Source of the DNA: a virus
Strand: one strand, 5' to 3'
IMG/VR virus record: IMGVR_UViG_3300031857_015401
Span: 1-64,000 of that record
Length of the DNA: 64,000 bases
Shown: piece after piece, positions 1 to 8,728 of the stretch
Numbering within the stretch: position 1 is the first letter of the stretch
How the letters are laid out: the number at the start of each line of letters is the position of its first letter
Translations under genes and position numbers: made by a program
The notes under the pieces: model-generated
Told to the model about the DNA's origin: nothing
The model's input: only the letters and a program-made list of their open reading frames with translations
The model's database searches: none

Positions 1-1282
1 GACCTATAGTTGTACCGGTATTTCCATAATCTGTCCAATCAAGACTAAAAGCATATGATTGTCTTTGTAGTGTGTCGTCACTAGGTCCGTTAGCATTTGT
101 TGTACTATTCCAACCATACTCTCTAATATTTGGTACTAAATATTCTGCTCTTTGTACTGACTGACCAAAGGATTCATTTTGATATTGAATTTTAAATCTA
201 TATTTTGCCTTTGTTGGTATTCCGACTGTAGGGTCGTTTGATAAAATCTGTTCTCCAAATTCATTTGTTGTAACATAATCTAAATTCATAGGTACTTCTG
301 TAAGCCATGTTCCCTCATTATCAATTATATTACCTCCTTGATCTAAATTATGTTGTTCTAATATTGGTAGTCCTGCTGCGTCTGAATAAATTGTTTGTCT
401 AATTGCTAAAATTCTACCAGGGGCAGTAACTAAATCACAAAGATTTCCTGAGTCAAATTTAGGTTTGCAATTAGATTGTAATGCGTCTTCATCTGTCGTT
501 GAGAAAATTGAACCCATAAAAATTGCTTGTGGTTCTATTTTTATTCCCGAATCTCTTAAATCAAAATCAACTCTTGTTATACCTATGTTACATAAATCTT
601 CCTCACCCCAAAAAGACGCGACTTCAACTTCTTTTTTTTGATTAATTATTTGTGGTAAAGAATCTAAGTCAGTAGATGACCTAAAAGAAGGCCCATCAAA
701 CTGACCTTCACTACCCATACCCATTCTTATTAAATCAGATGGTCTTAATGAAAAACAACCTATGTTTGATAAATCGGCATCCATAATTATTATTTGTTGT
801 CCTAAAGGGACACCAACAATCATGAAATCACCGCTATCGTTAGTTCTGGCGGTGTATTTATAATATTTTTCATAAACTTCTAAAACCTCACTTCTTGTTA
901 AAACATCTTCTCTATCAGGAAAAGTACCTGTAGGGTTATGTCCTCCATATTCTTGAACGTAAGGTAATAAGTTATACCTATATCCGTCTTCGTTTTTGTC
1001 TGTTAGTGTTTTATATGGGTATAATGTGGATATAACAGGATCTTCGTCATCTTCGTTTGATAATGGCACAAAAACGGATACACTAACATTTGGTACCCCA
1101 TAACCTCCATTTGTTATTACTCTACCAGCAATTACACCATAATCGGCACAAAACCTAGTATAAAGGTCTGATTGTTTTAATTTTAAAGATAGAATTTCAA
1201 TAAAATCAAAGTCTTGATCGATTTTGATTCTTATGTTCTTATCTATACCCGGTGTTGTTCTTAATCTATAATTTTTAGACAT
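1..1282 (-). CDS. Large virion structural protein with carboxypeptidase-regulatory-like domain, partial (C-terminus off the left edge)
   Basis: The minus strand is open from an ATG at 1282 to the window edge, 427 codons with no stop, so the C-terminus is missing. The protein starts MSKNYRLRTTPGIDKNIRI. Residues about 50-75 (GRVITNGGYGVPNVSVSVFV) and about 145-165 (GDFMIVGVPLGQQIIIM) look like the two halves of a carboxypeptidase-regulatory/transthyretin-like beta-sandwich, a fold common in phage surface and tail proteins. It lies downstream of gp25 and gp6 on the same strand, so a baseplate or tail-tip role is inferred. A TATTTATG box sits 13 bases before the ATG, suggesting its own promoter. 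I do not recognise a named homologue; the exact role is open. Confidence 0.7.
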   Translation of the reverse strand, partial: MSKNYRLRTTPGIDKNIRIKIDQDFDFIEILSLKLKQSDLYTRFCADYGVIAGRVITNGGYGVPNVSVSVFVPLSNEDDEDPVISTLYPYKTLTDKNEDGYRYNLLPYVQEYGGHNPTGTFPDREDVLTRSEVLEVYEKYYKYTARTNDSGDFMIVGVPLGQQIIIMDADLSNIGCFSLRPSDLIRMGMGSEGQFDGPSFRSSTDLDSLPQIINQKKEVEVASFWGEEDLCNIGITRVDFDLRDSGIKIEPQAIFMGSIFSTTDEDALQSNCKPKFDSGNLCDLVTAPGRILAIRQTIYSDAAGLPILEQHNLDQGGNIIDNEGTWLTEVPMNLDYVTTNEFGEQILSNDPTVGIPTKAKYRFKIQYQNESFGQSVQRAEYLVPNIREYGWNSTTNANGPSDDTLQRQSYAFSLDWTDYGNTGTTIG

Positions 1283-1295
1283 GGTTCTCTTTGTT

Positions 1296-1303
1296 CATAA
1301 ATA
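1296..1303 (-). promoter_or_regulatory. TATTTATG box upstream of the left-edge structural gene
   Basis: Sense-strand TATTTATG lies 13 bases before the ATG at 1282. It matches the TATTTATA-like box found before most transcription units here. Promoter function is inferred from this recurrence. Confidence 0.4.
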
Positions 1304-1354
1304 GTTATGTTACTATTTTTAAAAGTAAGTTTGTATGTTTAAAAATAAAGAATC

Positions 1355-3193
1355 TTATGAGAAATTAACCGTTCCTAAAGTTTTAACCCTAACTTTAATG
1401 TCTTTATTTGGAAATCGTACTTGGTATATCTGATCGGGTTCAGCAAATATTGTATCATCAACTAATTCAATTTGTTTTGTTGCCGGATCAACATATCTTT
1501 GTGATGTTTCAGATGATGAATACTGACCACCAACTTTATTATATACATTAATTGCTGTTAATGTATTAACACCGTTAATTGCTTGTACAATTCTTCTTAA
1601 ATCAGATATATTAACATTTTGACCAAGTTCTCTTTTACCTGGTTCCATATAGTCTGTAACTGTGTTAATTATTTGTGTTATTATTTGCGATCTTGACCCG
1701 ATGTTTTCAGTAACAACAAAAAATTCTAATTCTAAATCAATAACCTTTGCAACTTCAATTGATATATAGTCATTAATCATTCTATATTTAGAAAGGTATG
1801 TTGCTAAGTTAGTTTTAAGATTATTGGAAACTGTTTGTGTTAACGATCCATTAGCATCAAAAGATAATATTTTAATTAATATTTTATTATCAATTTCAGT
1901 TATAGATACTTTCGCAGGTGCCCCGAATTGTCCTGGCATGGTATCGATTAAAGATTTATAGTCATTTACTGTCACCGCCCTTCTTTGGGAGGCGAAATTA
2001 AACGTAACCATATTTCTTACTTCTTCAATTGTTGGTTGATTTGATCCTCCGATTGCTGCACTCACATTAGTAACCGTAATTGATTGTGTAACGCTTTGAT
2101 TATAACTAGAACTACTACCATTAACAAAGAAATTAGGATTTATTACTTGGTTTATTGCTCCTACCCCAATATTTGACGTAATACCACCACCTATTCTATA
2201 TTGTACAAATAATGTTGTATTTGGTTTAACGGTTAAACCCAACCCTATATTGTTTTGATAATTTTGTAGTTTTAAAGTAACTCCCGTTCTAGAAAATTGT
2301 TGTAATTGCTCATTTGGGGTAGTAGTTCCCGCACCAAATTGTATTTTTAAAAACCCTTCTGGGGTGTATTCAGTTATAAATCTATTGTCAGTTTTAATAT
2401 ATGTACCAACTTTTACCCCAGCATTATCAACTGGTTTAGTTGAATCTTCAATAAAAACAGTATCCTCAACTAAAGAATCAACTTGATACCACCTACCTTC
2501 GGTACCAGCAAATTCAGCATAGGTTGGTGTGTTTTGATAAGATGTTCCGTCTTTTTGTATTATTGATGTTACCCCTAAAACATTTTTTTCAGGTAAAAAC
2601 AAACTATAAAATGGAACAACGTTGTTTGGATTTATTACAGTTTTAAACACTTTAGTGGTACCATTAACTATCACTTCTCTTTTAGTTATAACATAATTTA
2701 CTAAACTGTTATTTTGGTCAAAAGTAGGTACTTTAGTCCTATTAATAGACCCTTCAATATTAAAATCAGAATTAAAGTCAATATCATATAAATTTTCAAA
2801 AATAGTACCTCCACCACCAAATTGAGACCCGGCTCTTAAAATACCACAATAACTACTATCTTCTTGATCTCCATTAGCGGGAACAGTAATAGAAATATCA
2901 GCAATTGCAACTGAAGGTCTAAAACCAGGTATTTTTAAACCATACGTTCTAGCAATGTTAAAAACTGATGACCTTTGTTGTGCGTATTGTAAAACTGTTT
3001 CTTGAATACTTCTATCAATATGAAAATGTAGGTTATCAGTAACTGCAGCATTTAAATCCATCAAAACAGAAAATACAGATGCGTCATTAAAGTTTTGAAT
3101 TAATTCGGGATAATATTGTTGCGTGAAATTTATAAGCTCTTGTCTTATTCCTTCAAAATCTCTTTCTGTGTATGATATTTTTTTATTAGCCAT
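1355..3193 (-). CDS. 6: Baseplate wedge protein, T4 gp6-like
   Basis: 612 aa. The N-terminus (SYTERDFEGIRQELINF, then NDASVFSVLMDLNAAVTDNL) and the segment around residue 390-420 (VRNMVTFNFASQRRAVTVNDY) are typical of the gp6/Mu gp47/J-like baseplate family, which builds the inner ring of the baseplate wedge around the hub. The length is close to T4 gp6 (660 aa). It directly follows gp25 (5-base gap), the usual arrangement of these two wedge genes. No SD sequence is present; a weak TATTTAAT lies 4 bases before the ATG, inside the end of gp25. Identification is confident. Confidence 0.9.
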   Translation of the reverse strand: MANKKISYTERDFEGIRQELINFTQQYYPELIQNFNDASVFSVLMDLNAAVTDNLHFHIDRSIQETVLQYAQQRSSVFNIARTYGLKIPGFRPSVAIADISITVPANGDQEDSSYCGILRAGSQFGGGGTIFENLYDIDFNSDFNIEGSINRTKVPTFDQNNSLVNYVITKREVIVNGTTKVFKTVINPNNVVPFYSLFLPEKNVLGVTSIIQKDGTSYQNTPTYAEFAGTEGRWYQVDSLVEDTVFIEDSTKPVDNAGVKVGTYIKTDNRFITEYTPEGFLKIQFGAGTTTPNEQLQQFSRTGVTLKLQNYQNNIGLGLTVKPNTTLFVQYRIGGGITSNIGVGAINQVINPNFFVNGSSSSYNQSVTQSITVTNVSAAIGGSNQPTIEEVRNMVTFNFASQRRAVTVNDYKSLIDTMPGQFGAPAKVSITEIDNKILIKILSFDANGSLTQTVSNNLKTNLATYLSKYRMINDYISIEVAKVIDLELEFFVVTENIGSRSQIITQIINTVTDYMEPGKRELGQNVNISDLRRIVQAINGVNTLTAINVYNKVGGQYSSSETSQRYVDPATKQIELVDDTIFAEPDQIYQVRFPNKDIKVRVKTLGTVNFS

Positions 3194-3198
3194 ATTAA

Positions 3199-3660
3199 TT
3201 AAATATTAATTATTACAAATTCTCTAGACCCAAAAGCGCTAGCGTTATCAATATATTCTATTTTTACCTTAGCTGTGTATTCTTCTGTGTTAGCCCCTGG
3301 TACTCTATAGACAGGTATATCAAATTGTTCCGATGATAATTCACCAAGTGATGGTTCAGTATCAATATAAGGTTCAATAGTTATATTTTGTATTACTAAA
3401 TTAGGTATATATTTACTTACCGATTCTTGTATTTCTGATTTAATGTTTTCAAATGTTTCTCCGTCTAATGGTTCAAAAATATACTCATATAGTCTTGTAC
3501 CAAAATCAGGTAAATAATATCTCGTTCCCTTTCTAGTTAATAATAAATGAATTAAGTTACTTCTTATTTCATCATCTGTTTGTTCAGAAAGTGCCAAAAA
3601 TTTACCATTAGTACTTTGCCTAAACGGGAATATTATACCATAAGTAATACCATCTGCCAT
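3199..3660 (-). CDS. 25: Baseplate wedge protein, T4 gp25-like
   Basis: 153 aa. The segment at residues 33-54 (RSNLIHLLLTRKGTRYYLPD...) is the hallmark of the GPW/gp25 family, followed by an amphipathic region and beta-rich C-terminus. gp25 joins the wedge to the sheath and starts sheath assembly; members resemble lysozyme domains by name only and are structural. It is immediately upstream of gp6 on the same strand. A TATTTATT box ends 4 bases before the ATG, so if this is the promoter the transcript is essentially leaderless. Confidence 0.9.
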   Translation of the reverse strand: MADGITYGIIFPFRQSTNGKFLALSEQTDDEIRSNLIHLLLTRKGTRYYLPDFGTRLYEYIFEPLDGETFENIKSEIQESVSKYIPNLVIQNITIEPYIDTEPSLGELSSEQFDIPVYRVPGANTEEYTAKVKIEYIDNASAFGSREFVIINI

Positions 3661-3664
3661 ATTA

Positions 3665-3672
3665 AATAAATA
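3665..3672 (-). promoter_or_regulatory. TATTTATT box upstream of gp25
   Basis: Sense-strand TATTTATT 4 bases before the gp25 ATG. It belongs to the recurrent TATTTATA-like set. If it is a -10-like element the gp25-gp6 mRNA would be leaderless. Confidence 0.4.
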
Positions 3673-3691
3673 TAGTGTTGGTAAATTTTAT

Positions 3692-3724
3692 ATAAATAAA
3701 AAAATCCTTACTTTCGTAAGGATT
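3692..3724 (-). terminator. Rho-independent terminator with GAAA tetraloop after the replication operon
   Basis: On the minus strand AATCCTTAC and GTAAGGATT form a perfect 9-bp stem with a GAAA loop, followed by a run of seven T. The stem covers the last codons and the stop of the 75-aa gene at 3708, so coding and terminator functions overlap. It separates the replication unit from gp25. Confidence 0.85.
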
Positions 3725-3935
3725 CTTTAAGGTTTTGATTTCCTCTTTCGTATTGAGGTTCATAAGGACAATGTAAACACCTACTTCCACAACACTTACC
3801 TCTTCTTATATGATAATCTTCGGTCATAACCATTCTACCTTGGTTATCATAATAGAATTCGTTTGGTTGTAGTTTAGGTCCGAATTCCCTAACATATAAT
3901 TGTTGTACCCAATCTTTTGATGCGTTTACTGTCAT
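3708..3935 (-). CDS. Small cysteine-rich protein, DUF5522-like
   Basis: 75 aa. The core at about residues 42-60 (HIRRGKCCGSRCLHCPYEP) contains CC..xC..C, the four-cysteine pattern of the short DUF5522 family, probably a metal-binding knuckle. The function of that family is unknown. It starts 3 bases after the stop of the ribonucleotide reductase gene on the same strand, so it is cotranscribed and may accompany it. Its last codons form the left arm of a terminator hairpin. Confidence 0.7.
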   Translation of the reverse strand: MTVNASKDWVQQLYVREFGPKLQPNEFYYDNQGRMVMTEDYHIRRGKCCGSRCLHCPYEPQYERGNQNLKESLRK

Positions 3936-3938
3936 GAC

Positions 3939-5798
3939 TTATACTATTTCACATGCCCCACCAGCACAAGCGGCTTCACCTCTAAGGTCGGTATTATCTT
4001 GTAACTCAACAACTTTAGTTAAATCAACATCAGTTAATGTTTTAACTAATCTTTCAAAGTCTTCTTTTGTACAATCTTCAAAAGGTGCTTGTGTGTAAGT
4101 TCCTCCATTATATGGTAATACAGATAGTCCATTATAAAAATCTCTGTTATTCCACATCCAATCACCAACTAAATCCCACTCATCTTCTTTAATTGAAACG
4201 GTTGCAGATACATTATGTGTGTTTTGACCGTTTCTGTGTCCAGGTTTAATCCATTCTTGAGAAACTTTCTTAACTCTTTCTAACATCTGAAATACTGACT
4301 CGTGTCTAACAATAGACCCTTCTGGTGCTCTTTGTGGGATAGTAATAACCGCAGTGTCGTGAGGACGGAAAAACTCATCTTCAATTAACTCAGGGTGATT
4401 AATCGCCAAGTAAGAATAGATTGATTCGTTTTTACCAACACGGATTCTTCTTAAATAGAAGTCATTATGCCAAGCGTGAATTCCTGATGAGGTTCCTAAC
4501 ACTAACGATGAGGTTCCTGATGGTTTAACGGTCGTTGTTCTTGCTGATTTATTAATTTTAATAAGTTCAGCAACTCTTTCGTTTTCTTCTTTAACGGCCT
4601 TAGCCGCTTTTTTCATGTCATACCCTAAAACAACACCTGAACCAATACCTGTCATACCAACACCAATAAGTGCATCTTTTTCAGTTGTTCTTTTCCAAAT
4701 ATCTCTTAAATAATGGAAGTCAGTATAACCAGCCTGTAATGTACCAATAAATGCGGCTGCTCTAACTCTTTTTTCAAAATCTTCTTGTGATTCGATATCT
4801 GAAGCATTTACCTCACATAAGTTACAAAATTGGAATGGTCTTAGTGCGATTTCACAACAAGGGTTTGTTCCCCAATCTTTATCGTTAGATAGATAAATTC
4901 CAGGTTCTCCTGCCCCTGATAATTCAATACGTTTCCAAAGATCCATAAAGAATTCTTTTGTGATTTTGTGACGAAGAAGTACCGCTGAGTTATTTGCTCT
5001 ACCTCTTTGTGCGTTTTGTTCCCACCAATTTCCTGACTTACAAGAAATCATTTCTTCATCATCAGCCGAGAATAATGAAATAAGTGCCGCTCTTCTGATA
5101 CCACCAGCTAGAACTGCGTCAGCAATATGACATACGATATCGTGAGTTTCAATTGGTGTTAATTTTTCACCGTCTTTTTTGTTATCCAACACTTTAGTAA
5201 TGTGGTGAATACAATCTTTTAACGGTTGAGGTCCTGGTGCTTTACCTCCTGATGTTACAAGCATCGCCCCTTTTTGTCTAATATCTGAAAAGTCAAAAAT
5301 AGGTGTTGATGACTTATAACCTAAATACGATTCCATTAACACTTTAATGGCATCTGCCCATCCTTCAATTGAGTCACCAATTAAGTAACGTCTTGTTCTT
5401 TCAGGATTTGGTTTTTTAATATCTGGTAATTTTTCAACGTGGTGTTTTTGAACTGAGTAACCAACTCCTGTTCCACCTAAAAGTAAAAACATAGTTTCAG
5501 AAAATGAATCTACGTGGTCAATTGGCATGTAAGCACAATTATAAATTCTGTTTGGTGAAATCTCAATTGGTTTCCCACCAAATTGTAATGATCTCATTGA
5601 TGGTAATACTTTCTTGTCGTATACCATTTTATATACCTCCTCTATCTCATCTTTAATGTGGGGGTACTTACGTTGGTGCATTTCTTTGTTTCTTGTTACC
5701 AACTCTTCCCAAGTCTCTCTCCTGTTTAATTCAGGTTGAAACTTAGCGTATTTCATAAAGACAGTAATGTCACTTAATATTTTTTGCGAAATATCCAT
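3939..5798 (-). CDS. nrdJ: Adenosylcobalamin-dependent (class II) ribonucleoside-triphosphate reductase
   Basis: 619 aa. Residues align with the monomeric class II enzyme of Lactobacillus (RTPR): C88 in RIYNCAYMP and C325 in FQFCNLCEVN would be the substrate-reducing pair, C314 and E316 in NPCCEI the thiyl cysteine and its glutamate, and C611/C616 in the C-terminal CAGGAC the swinging redox pair. The 314-to-325 and 611-to-616 spacings equal those of C408/C419 and C731/C736 in RTPR. So the enzyme looks complete although shorter than RTPR (739 aa). It reduces NTPs to dNTPs for phage replication and needs cobalamin from the host. It is followed by the DUF5522-like gene and preceded by gp41. No NrdA/NrdB pair is present in this window. 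Confidence 0.9.
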   Translation of the reverse strand: MDISQKILSDITVFMKYAKFQPELNRRETWEELVTRNKEMHQRKYPHIKDEIEEVYKMVYDKKVLPSMRSLQFGGKPIEISPNRIYNCAYMPIDHVDSFSETMFLLLGGTGVGYSVQKHHVEKLPDIKKPNPERTRRYLIGDSIEGWADAIKVLMESYLGYKSSTPIFDFSDIRQKGAMLVTSGGKAPGPQPLKDCIHHITKVLDNKKDGEKLTPIETHDIVCHIADAVLAGGIRRAALISLFSADDEEMISCKSGNWWEQNAQRGRANNSAVLLRHKITKEFFMDLWKRIELSGAGEPGIYLSNDKDWGTNPCCEIALRPFQFCNLCEVNASDIESQEDFEKRVRAAAFIGTLQAGYTDFHYLRDIWKRTTEKDALIGVGMTGIGSGVVLGYDMKKAAKAVKEENERVAELIKINKSARTTTVKPSGTSSLVLGTSSGIHAWHNDFYLRRIRVGKNESIYSYLAINHPELIEDEFFRPHDTAVITIPQRAPEGSIVRHESVFQMLERVKKVSQEWIKPGHRNGQNTHNVSATVSIKEDEWDLVGDWMWNNRDFYNGLSVLPYNGGTYTQAPFEDCTKEDFERLVKTLTDVDLTKVVELQDNTDLRGEAACAGGACEIV

Positions 5799-5822
5799 TT
5801 TTTACAAATTTAATAATTTATT

Positions 5823-7205
5823 TTAAGATTCTTGTTGTTCTTTTTGTTTTTTTCTCTCTAACAGTTCTTTTATTCTGTTACGATTTTTTTCTTCCTTTTG
5901 TTCTTCATGACCTAAGAAAGTCACACTTTGTTCAGTATCAATTTCTAACATACCATTATCAAACTTACAGTTTTCAAATATGATACCGTCCTTTCCAATT
6001 CTTGACTTTGTAATCGCAATAGTTGCTAAATTCATTTCTTTTTGTTGTAATGACTTAGCAACTGTAATGATTACGTGTCCTACTTGAGCCTTTTTAATCG
6101 ATCCACCCATTTGATCTGTTGTCACAACTTCAGATGAAATTGAGTTTCTATTACCTTGTGTAGCTGTCCAACCTGCGATGTCTAATTCATGACACATCGC
6201 TTCAAATCCTCGCATGACCGATCCTTCGCTTTTCCATTCATCACCTAACATCTTGTCAGGAACAACACAATCAATATAATCTAAAATAATCATATCAATT
6301 TTAGTTCCTTCGGCAATCATCTTTCTTACTTGATTTTTAATCTGATTCATAGTTACAGTATCAGAAGCCAACTTTTTCATTATCAACTTATTTTTTCTTG
6401 TTGATTGAATGTGTTTAACTTTTTCCATAACTTCTGCTTTATTTTCAGATAAATCATCAGGATGAATACCGGTCCAAAGTGTAAAGTGTTTTCTTTGAAT
6501 AATTTTTGGGTTGTCTTCAAAAAATATTTGAAGTACGTTATACCCTAAGTTAAATGCGTGATTTGCAATTTTGGTTGTGAACGTTGATTTACCAACTCCG
6601 GTAGGGGCTAAAATAACGCCAATCTCTCCTTTGGCTAATCCTCCTTTTAATAAATTATCAATACCGGGTACACCAATAGGAATTGGGTGTCTGTAATCGT
6701 CGTCCAAAACCTCATCAAGGTTAAAAAATACATCACTTGTTCCTTTATCAACTTCACCAACTTGTATGGCTCCCCTAACCATTTCTTCTAACTTATCATA
6801 ACTTTCAAAATCACCTTTGTCGATGATTGATTGTGCTTTAGTCATTACTTTTTGGAGCTCTTGCTGTTTGCAAAATTTTAAGGATTTTTCTTGAACAAAC
6901 ATAGACCCTTCGTCAGATACTTCTTTAACTTGCTTTAATGTATCTAAAACGCTCTTTTGAGCCATTGCAGAGGTTATTTCTGATTTGGTTAGTTGTTCTA
7001 AGGTATCAAATGTCGGTGTATGCTCATAATTTGAATAATATTCTTTAATCATTTGACAAATGATTCTAAAATATTGGTTGTCAAAATAATGAGGATCAAT
7101 TACTTCAAGGATAGAATTAGAGAAATCTTTGTATGTAATAATGTTATTTAATAATTGAATTTGAAAAGTATTTCCTAAGTATCCGAAGTTTTTTTTGTCT
7201 GACAT
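5823..7205 (-). CDS. 41: Replicative DNA helicase, T4 gp41/DnaB-like
   Basis: 460 aa. An N-terminal helical domain (about 1-170) precedes a RecA-like motor domain with Walker A APTGVGKST at residues 200-208 and Walker B MIILDY at about 305-310. The order matches DnaB-family hexameric helicases such as T4 gp41 (475 aa), which unwind DNA ahead of the fork and recruit primase. A lysine/glutamate-rich tail (about 435-460) ends the protein. It sits in the replication cluster next to RNase H and UvsX. A TATTTATT box lies 27 bases before the ATG, so it may start its own transcript. No primase gene is seen in the window. Confidence 0.9.
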   Translation of the reverse strand: MSDKKNFGYLGNTFQIQLLNNIITYKDFSNSILEVIDPHYFDNQYFRIICQMIKEYYSNYEHTPTFDTLEQLTKSEITSAMAQKSVLDTLKQVKEVSDEGSMFVQEKSLKFCKQQELQKVMTKAQSIIDKGDFESYDKLEEMVRGAIQVGEVDKGTSDVFFNLDEVLDDDYRHPIPIGVPGIDNLLKGGLAKGEIGVILAPTGVGKSTFTTKIANHAFNLGYNVLQIFFEDNPKIIQRKHFTLWTGIHPDDLSENKAEVMEKVKHIQSTRKNKLIMKKLASDTVTMNQIKNQVRKMIAEGTKIDMIILDYIDCVVPDKMLGDEWKSEGSVMRGFEAMCHELDIAGWTATQGNRNSISSEVVTTDQMGGSIKKAQVGHVIITVAKSLQQKEMNLATIAITKSRIGKDGIIFENCKFDNGMLEIDTEQSVTFLGHEEQKEEKNRNRIKELLERKKQKEQQES

Positions 7206-7232
7206 ATTGTGTAGAATTTAATGTGATTTACT

Positions 7233-7240
7233 AATAAATA
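7233..7240 (-). promoter_or_regulatory. TATTTATT box upstream of gp41
   Basis: Sense-strand TATTTATT 27 bases before the gp41 ATG, in the intergenic gap after the 150-aa gene. Part of the recurrent box set; promoter role inferred. Confidence 0.35.
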
Positions 7241-7243
7241 CTG

Positions 7244-7696
7244 TTAAGCGAATGAATAATTCAAGTAATTAAAAGATAAATTTTTCTCTGATAAAATGTC
7301 AGTTAGTTCTCTTAAAATGTTTTTTATGGATGGGCGTATATCCAGGGTATATCTTACCTTTGGTGGGTATAATTTCGCATCAATAATTCTATGACAAATT
7401 GTCTCATTTCCGACCTTTAAAATAATGTTAAATACTTCAGGTCCGTCTGTGTTTGATGTTTCTAATACGGTTGGGTCTTCTTCAATTTGAAATCTATTTT
7501 CTAACATATAGACCATACACTTGTTTCTTAATTTTGTTTGTAACTCTTCTGACAACTCTTTAATGTAGTCATATAATTCAATACTATTTTTAACTTTAGG
7601 GTTATATCCCTTAACATTAAAAAATCTTTGTACAACAAAATTATTGTTAAGTGTCATTAAGAATTCAACCTTTGTTACATCATTCTGCTCTTTCAT
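7244..7696 (-). CDS. Hypothetical protein in the replication cluster
   Basis: 150 aa, not recognised. It is a mixed alpha/beta sequence without membrane segments or obvious metal-binding or NTPase motifs. Its start lies 3 bases from the stop of the RNase H gene and it is followed by gp41, so it is cotranscribed with replication genes and may be a small replication or helicase-loading accessory. That role is only inferred from position. No SD sequence is seen before the ATG. Confidence 0.6.
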   Translation of the reverse strand: MKEQNDVTKVEFLMTLNNNFVVQRFFNVKGYNPKVKNSIELYDYIKELSEELQTKLRNKCMVYMLENRFQIEEDPTVLETSNTDGPEVFNIILKVGNETICHRIIDAKLYPPKVRYTLDIRPSIKNILRELTDILSEKNLSFNYLNYSFA

Positions 7697-7699
7697 AAT

Positions 7700-8707
7700 T
7701 TACTTTTTTGTTTTAAAATTGTTTTTTTCTTTTCTTGTTAACTTTAAAAATGGTTTTAAAAAATATACCCACTGTTCATCCCCTTTTGGTAGGTATTTAA
7801 ATAATCCGTCTTCCATCATCATCCGAATTAAGTTTTTATATCCTCTTCCGTCAGGATCCAATGACTCAGAGTAATATGCTTCAACTAATTCTTTTCCTTC
7901 TTCACTTATTAAGGGTTGTGACAAATCTACGATTTTTTTATTAATTTCAAAAAACTCGTCACCAAAAATTCCCTCTTTTGTTTTTCCTGTGAGTAAATTT
8001 TTAAGAACTGTATTATCTTTTTGTTCTTTTAAAAGTTCTTCACCTTTTGATAAAATATCTGAAAAAGAAACTTCTTTTTCAAGTATCTCAGGAAATAATT
8101 TGATAAATGTCTTTTCTCCTAAATAATAAATTCCATCAATATTATCTGATTTATCTCCTGATAATATTTTAAATGTTTTAACATTGTAGTGTGGGATTTC
8201 TATTTCGTGTAGTTTAATCATATCACCCTTCTTATAGTACTTCTTTGTGTTGGGTGAATAGATTGTCACATCCTCTGAAATAAGTTGCGTAAGGTCTCTA
8301 TCTGCACTAAATATTGTTTTATACTCTCCTTTTGATATTTGACAATAATAGGCGATTAAGTCATCCGCTTCAGAATTATCAAACTCAACTTGTCTAACAA
8401 ACATTTCCTCTAAATATTGTTTAACTCGTTGTCTTTGATTGTAGAAGGATTCTTCTTTTAGTTGATTGTCTGATGGTTTTCGGTTGAGTTTGTATTTTGG
8501 GTAGATGATTCTTCTTTGGGACGAACTAGTTTCACCATCCCAAAATACTACAACCTTATTGAAGTTAGATTCGTCAATGAACCTACGTAATGTATTTAAG
8601 AAATGCCAAATACCTCCTATGTGTTGTCCGTTGTTAAAGTAATCTTTAACTCCGTGAAATCCTATTTTTAATAAGTTGTTCCCGTCAACTAATAAAGTTT
8701 TGGTCAT
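7700..8707 (-). CDS. rnh: RNase H / 5'-3' exonuclease, T4 Rnh-like (FEN/PIN family)
   Basis: 335 aa. Acidic motifs of the FEN1/T4 RNase H family are visible in order: LVDGNN at the N-terminus, VVFWDGE at about 53-59, SEADDLIAYY at about 112-121, FSADRDLTQL at about 134-143, and SGDKSDNIDGI at about 183-193, the last being the helix-hairpin-helix region. Together they bind the catalytic metal ions. The enzyme removes RNA primers and flaps from lagging-strand fragments. Length (T4: 305 aa) and position between UvsX and gp41 agree. Identification is confident. Confidence 0.88.
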   Translation of the reverse strand: MTKTLLVDGNNLLKIGFHGVKDYFNNGQHIGGIWHFLNTLRRFIDESNFNKVVVFWDGETSSSQRRIIYPKYKLNRKPSDNQLKEESFYNQRQRVKQYLEEMFVRQVEFDNSEADDLIAYYCQISKGEYKTIFSADRDLTQLISEDVTIYSPNTKKYYKKGDMIKLHEIEIPHYNVKTFKILSGDKSDNIDGIYYLGEKTFIKLFPEILEKEVSFSDILSKGEELLKEQKDNTVLKNLLTGKTKEGIFGDEFFEINKKIVDLSQPLISEEGKELVEAYYSESLDPDGRGYKNLIRMMMEDGLFKYLPKGDEQWVYFLKPFLKLTRKEKNNFKTKK

Positions 8708-8728
8708 TAATTTTTTTTTACAAGGTTC

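Noticed and set aside
3199-3660. Lysozyme activity for the gp25-like protein
   Set aside because: The family name mentions lysozyme but gp25 proteins are structural; no catalytic lysozyme pattern is seen.
7644-7874. Plus-strand open frame across the RNase H gene end
   Set aside because: Runs antisense to two minus-strand replication genes, with no signature or promoter.
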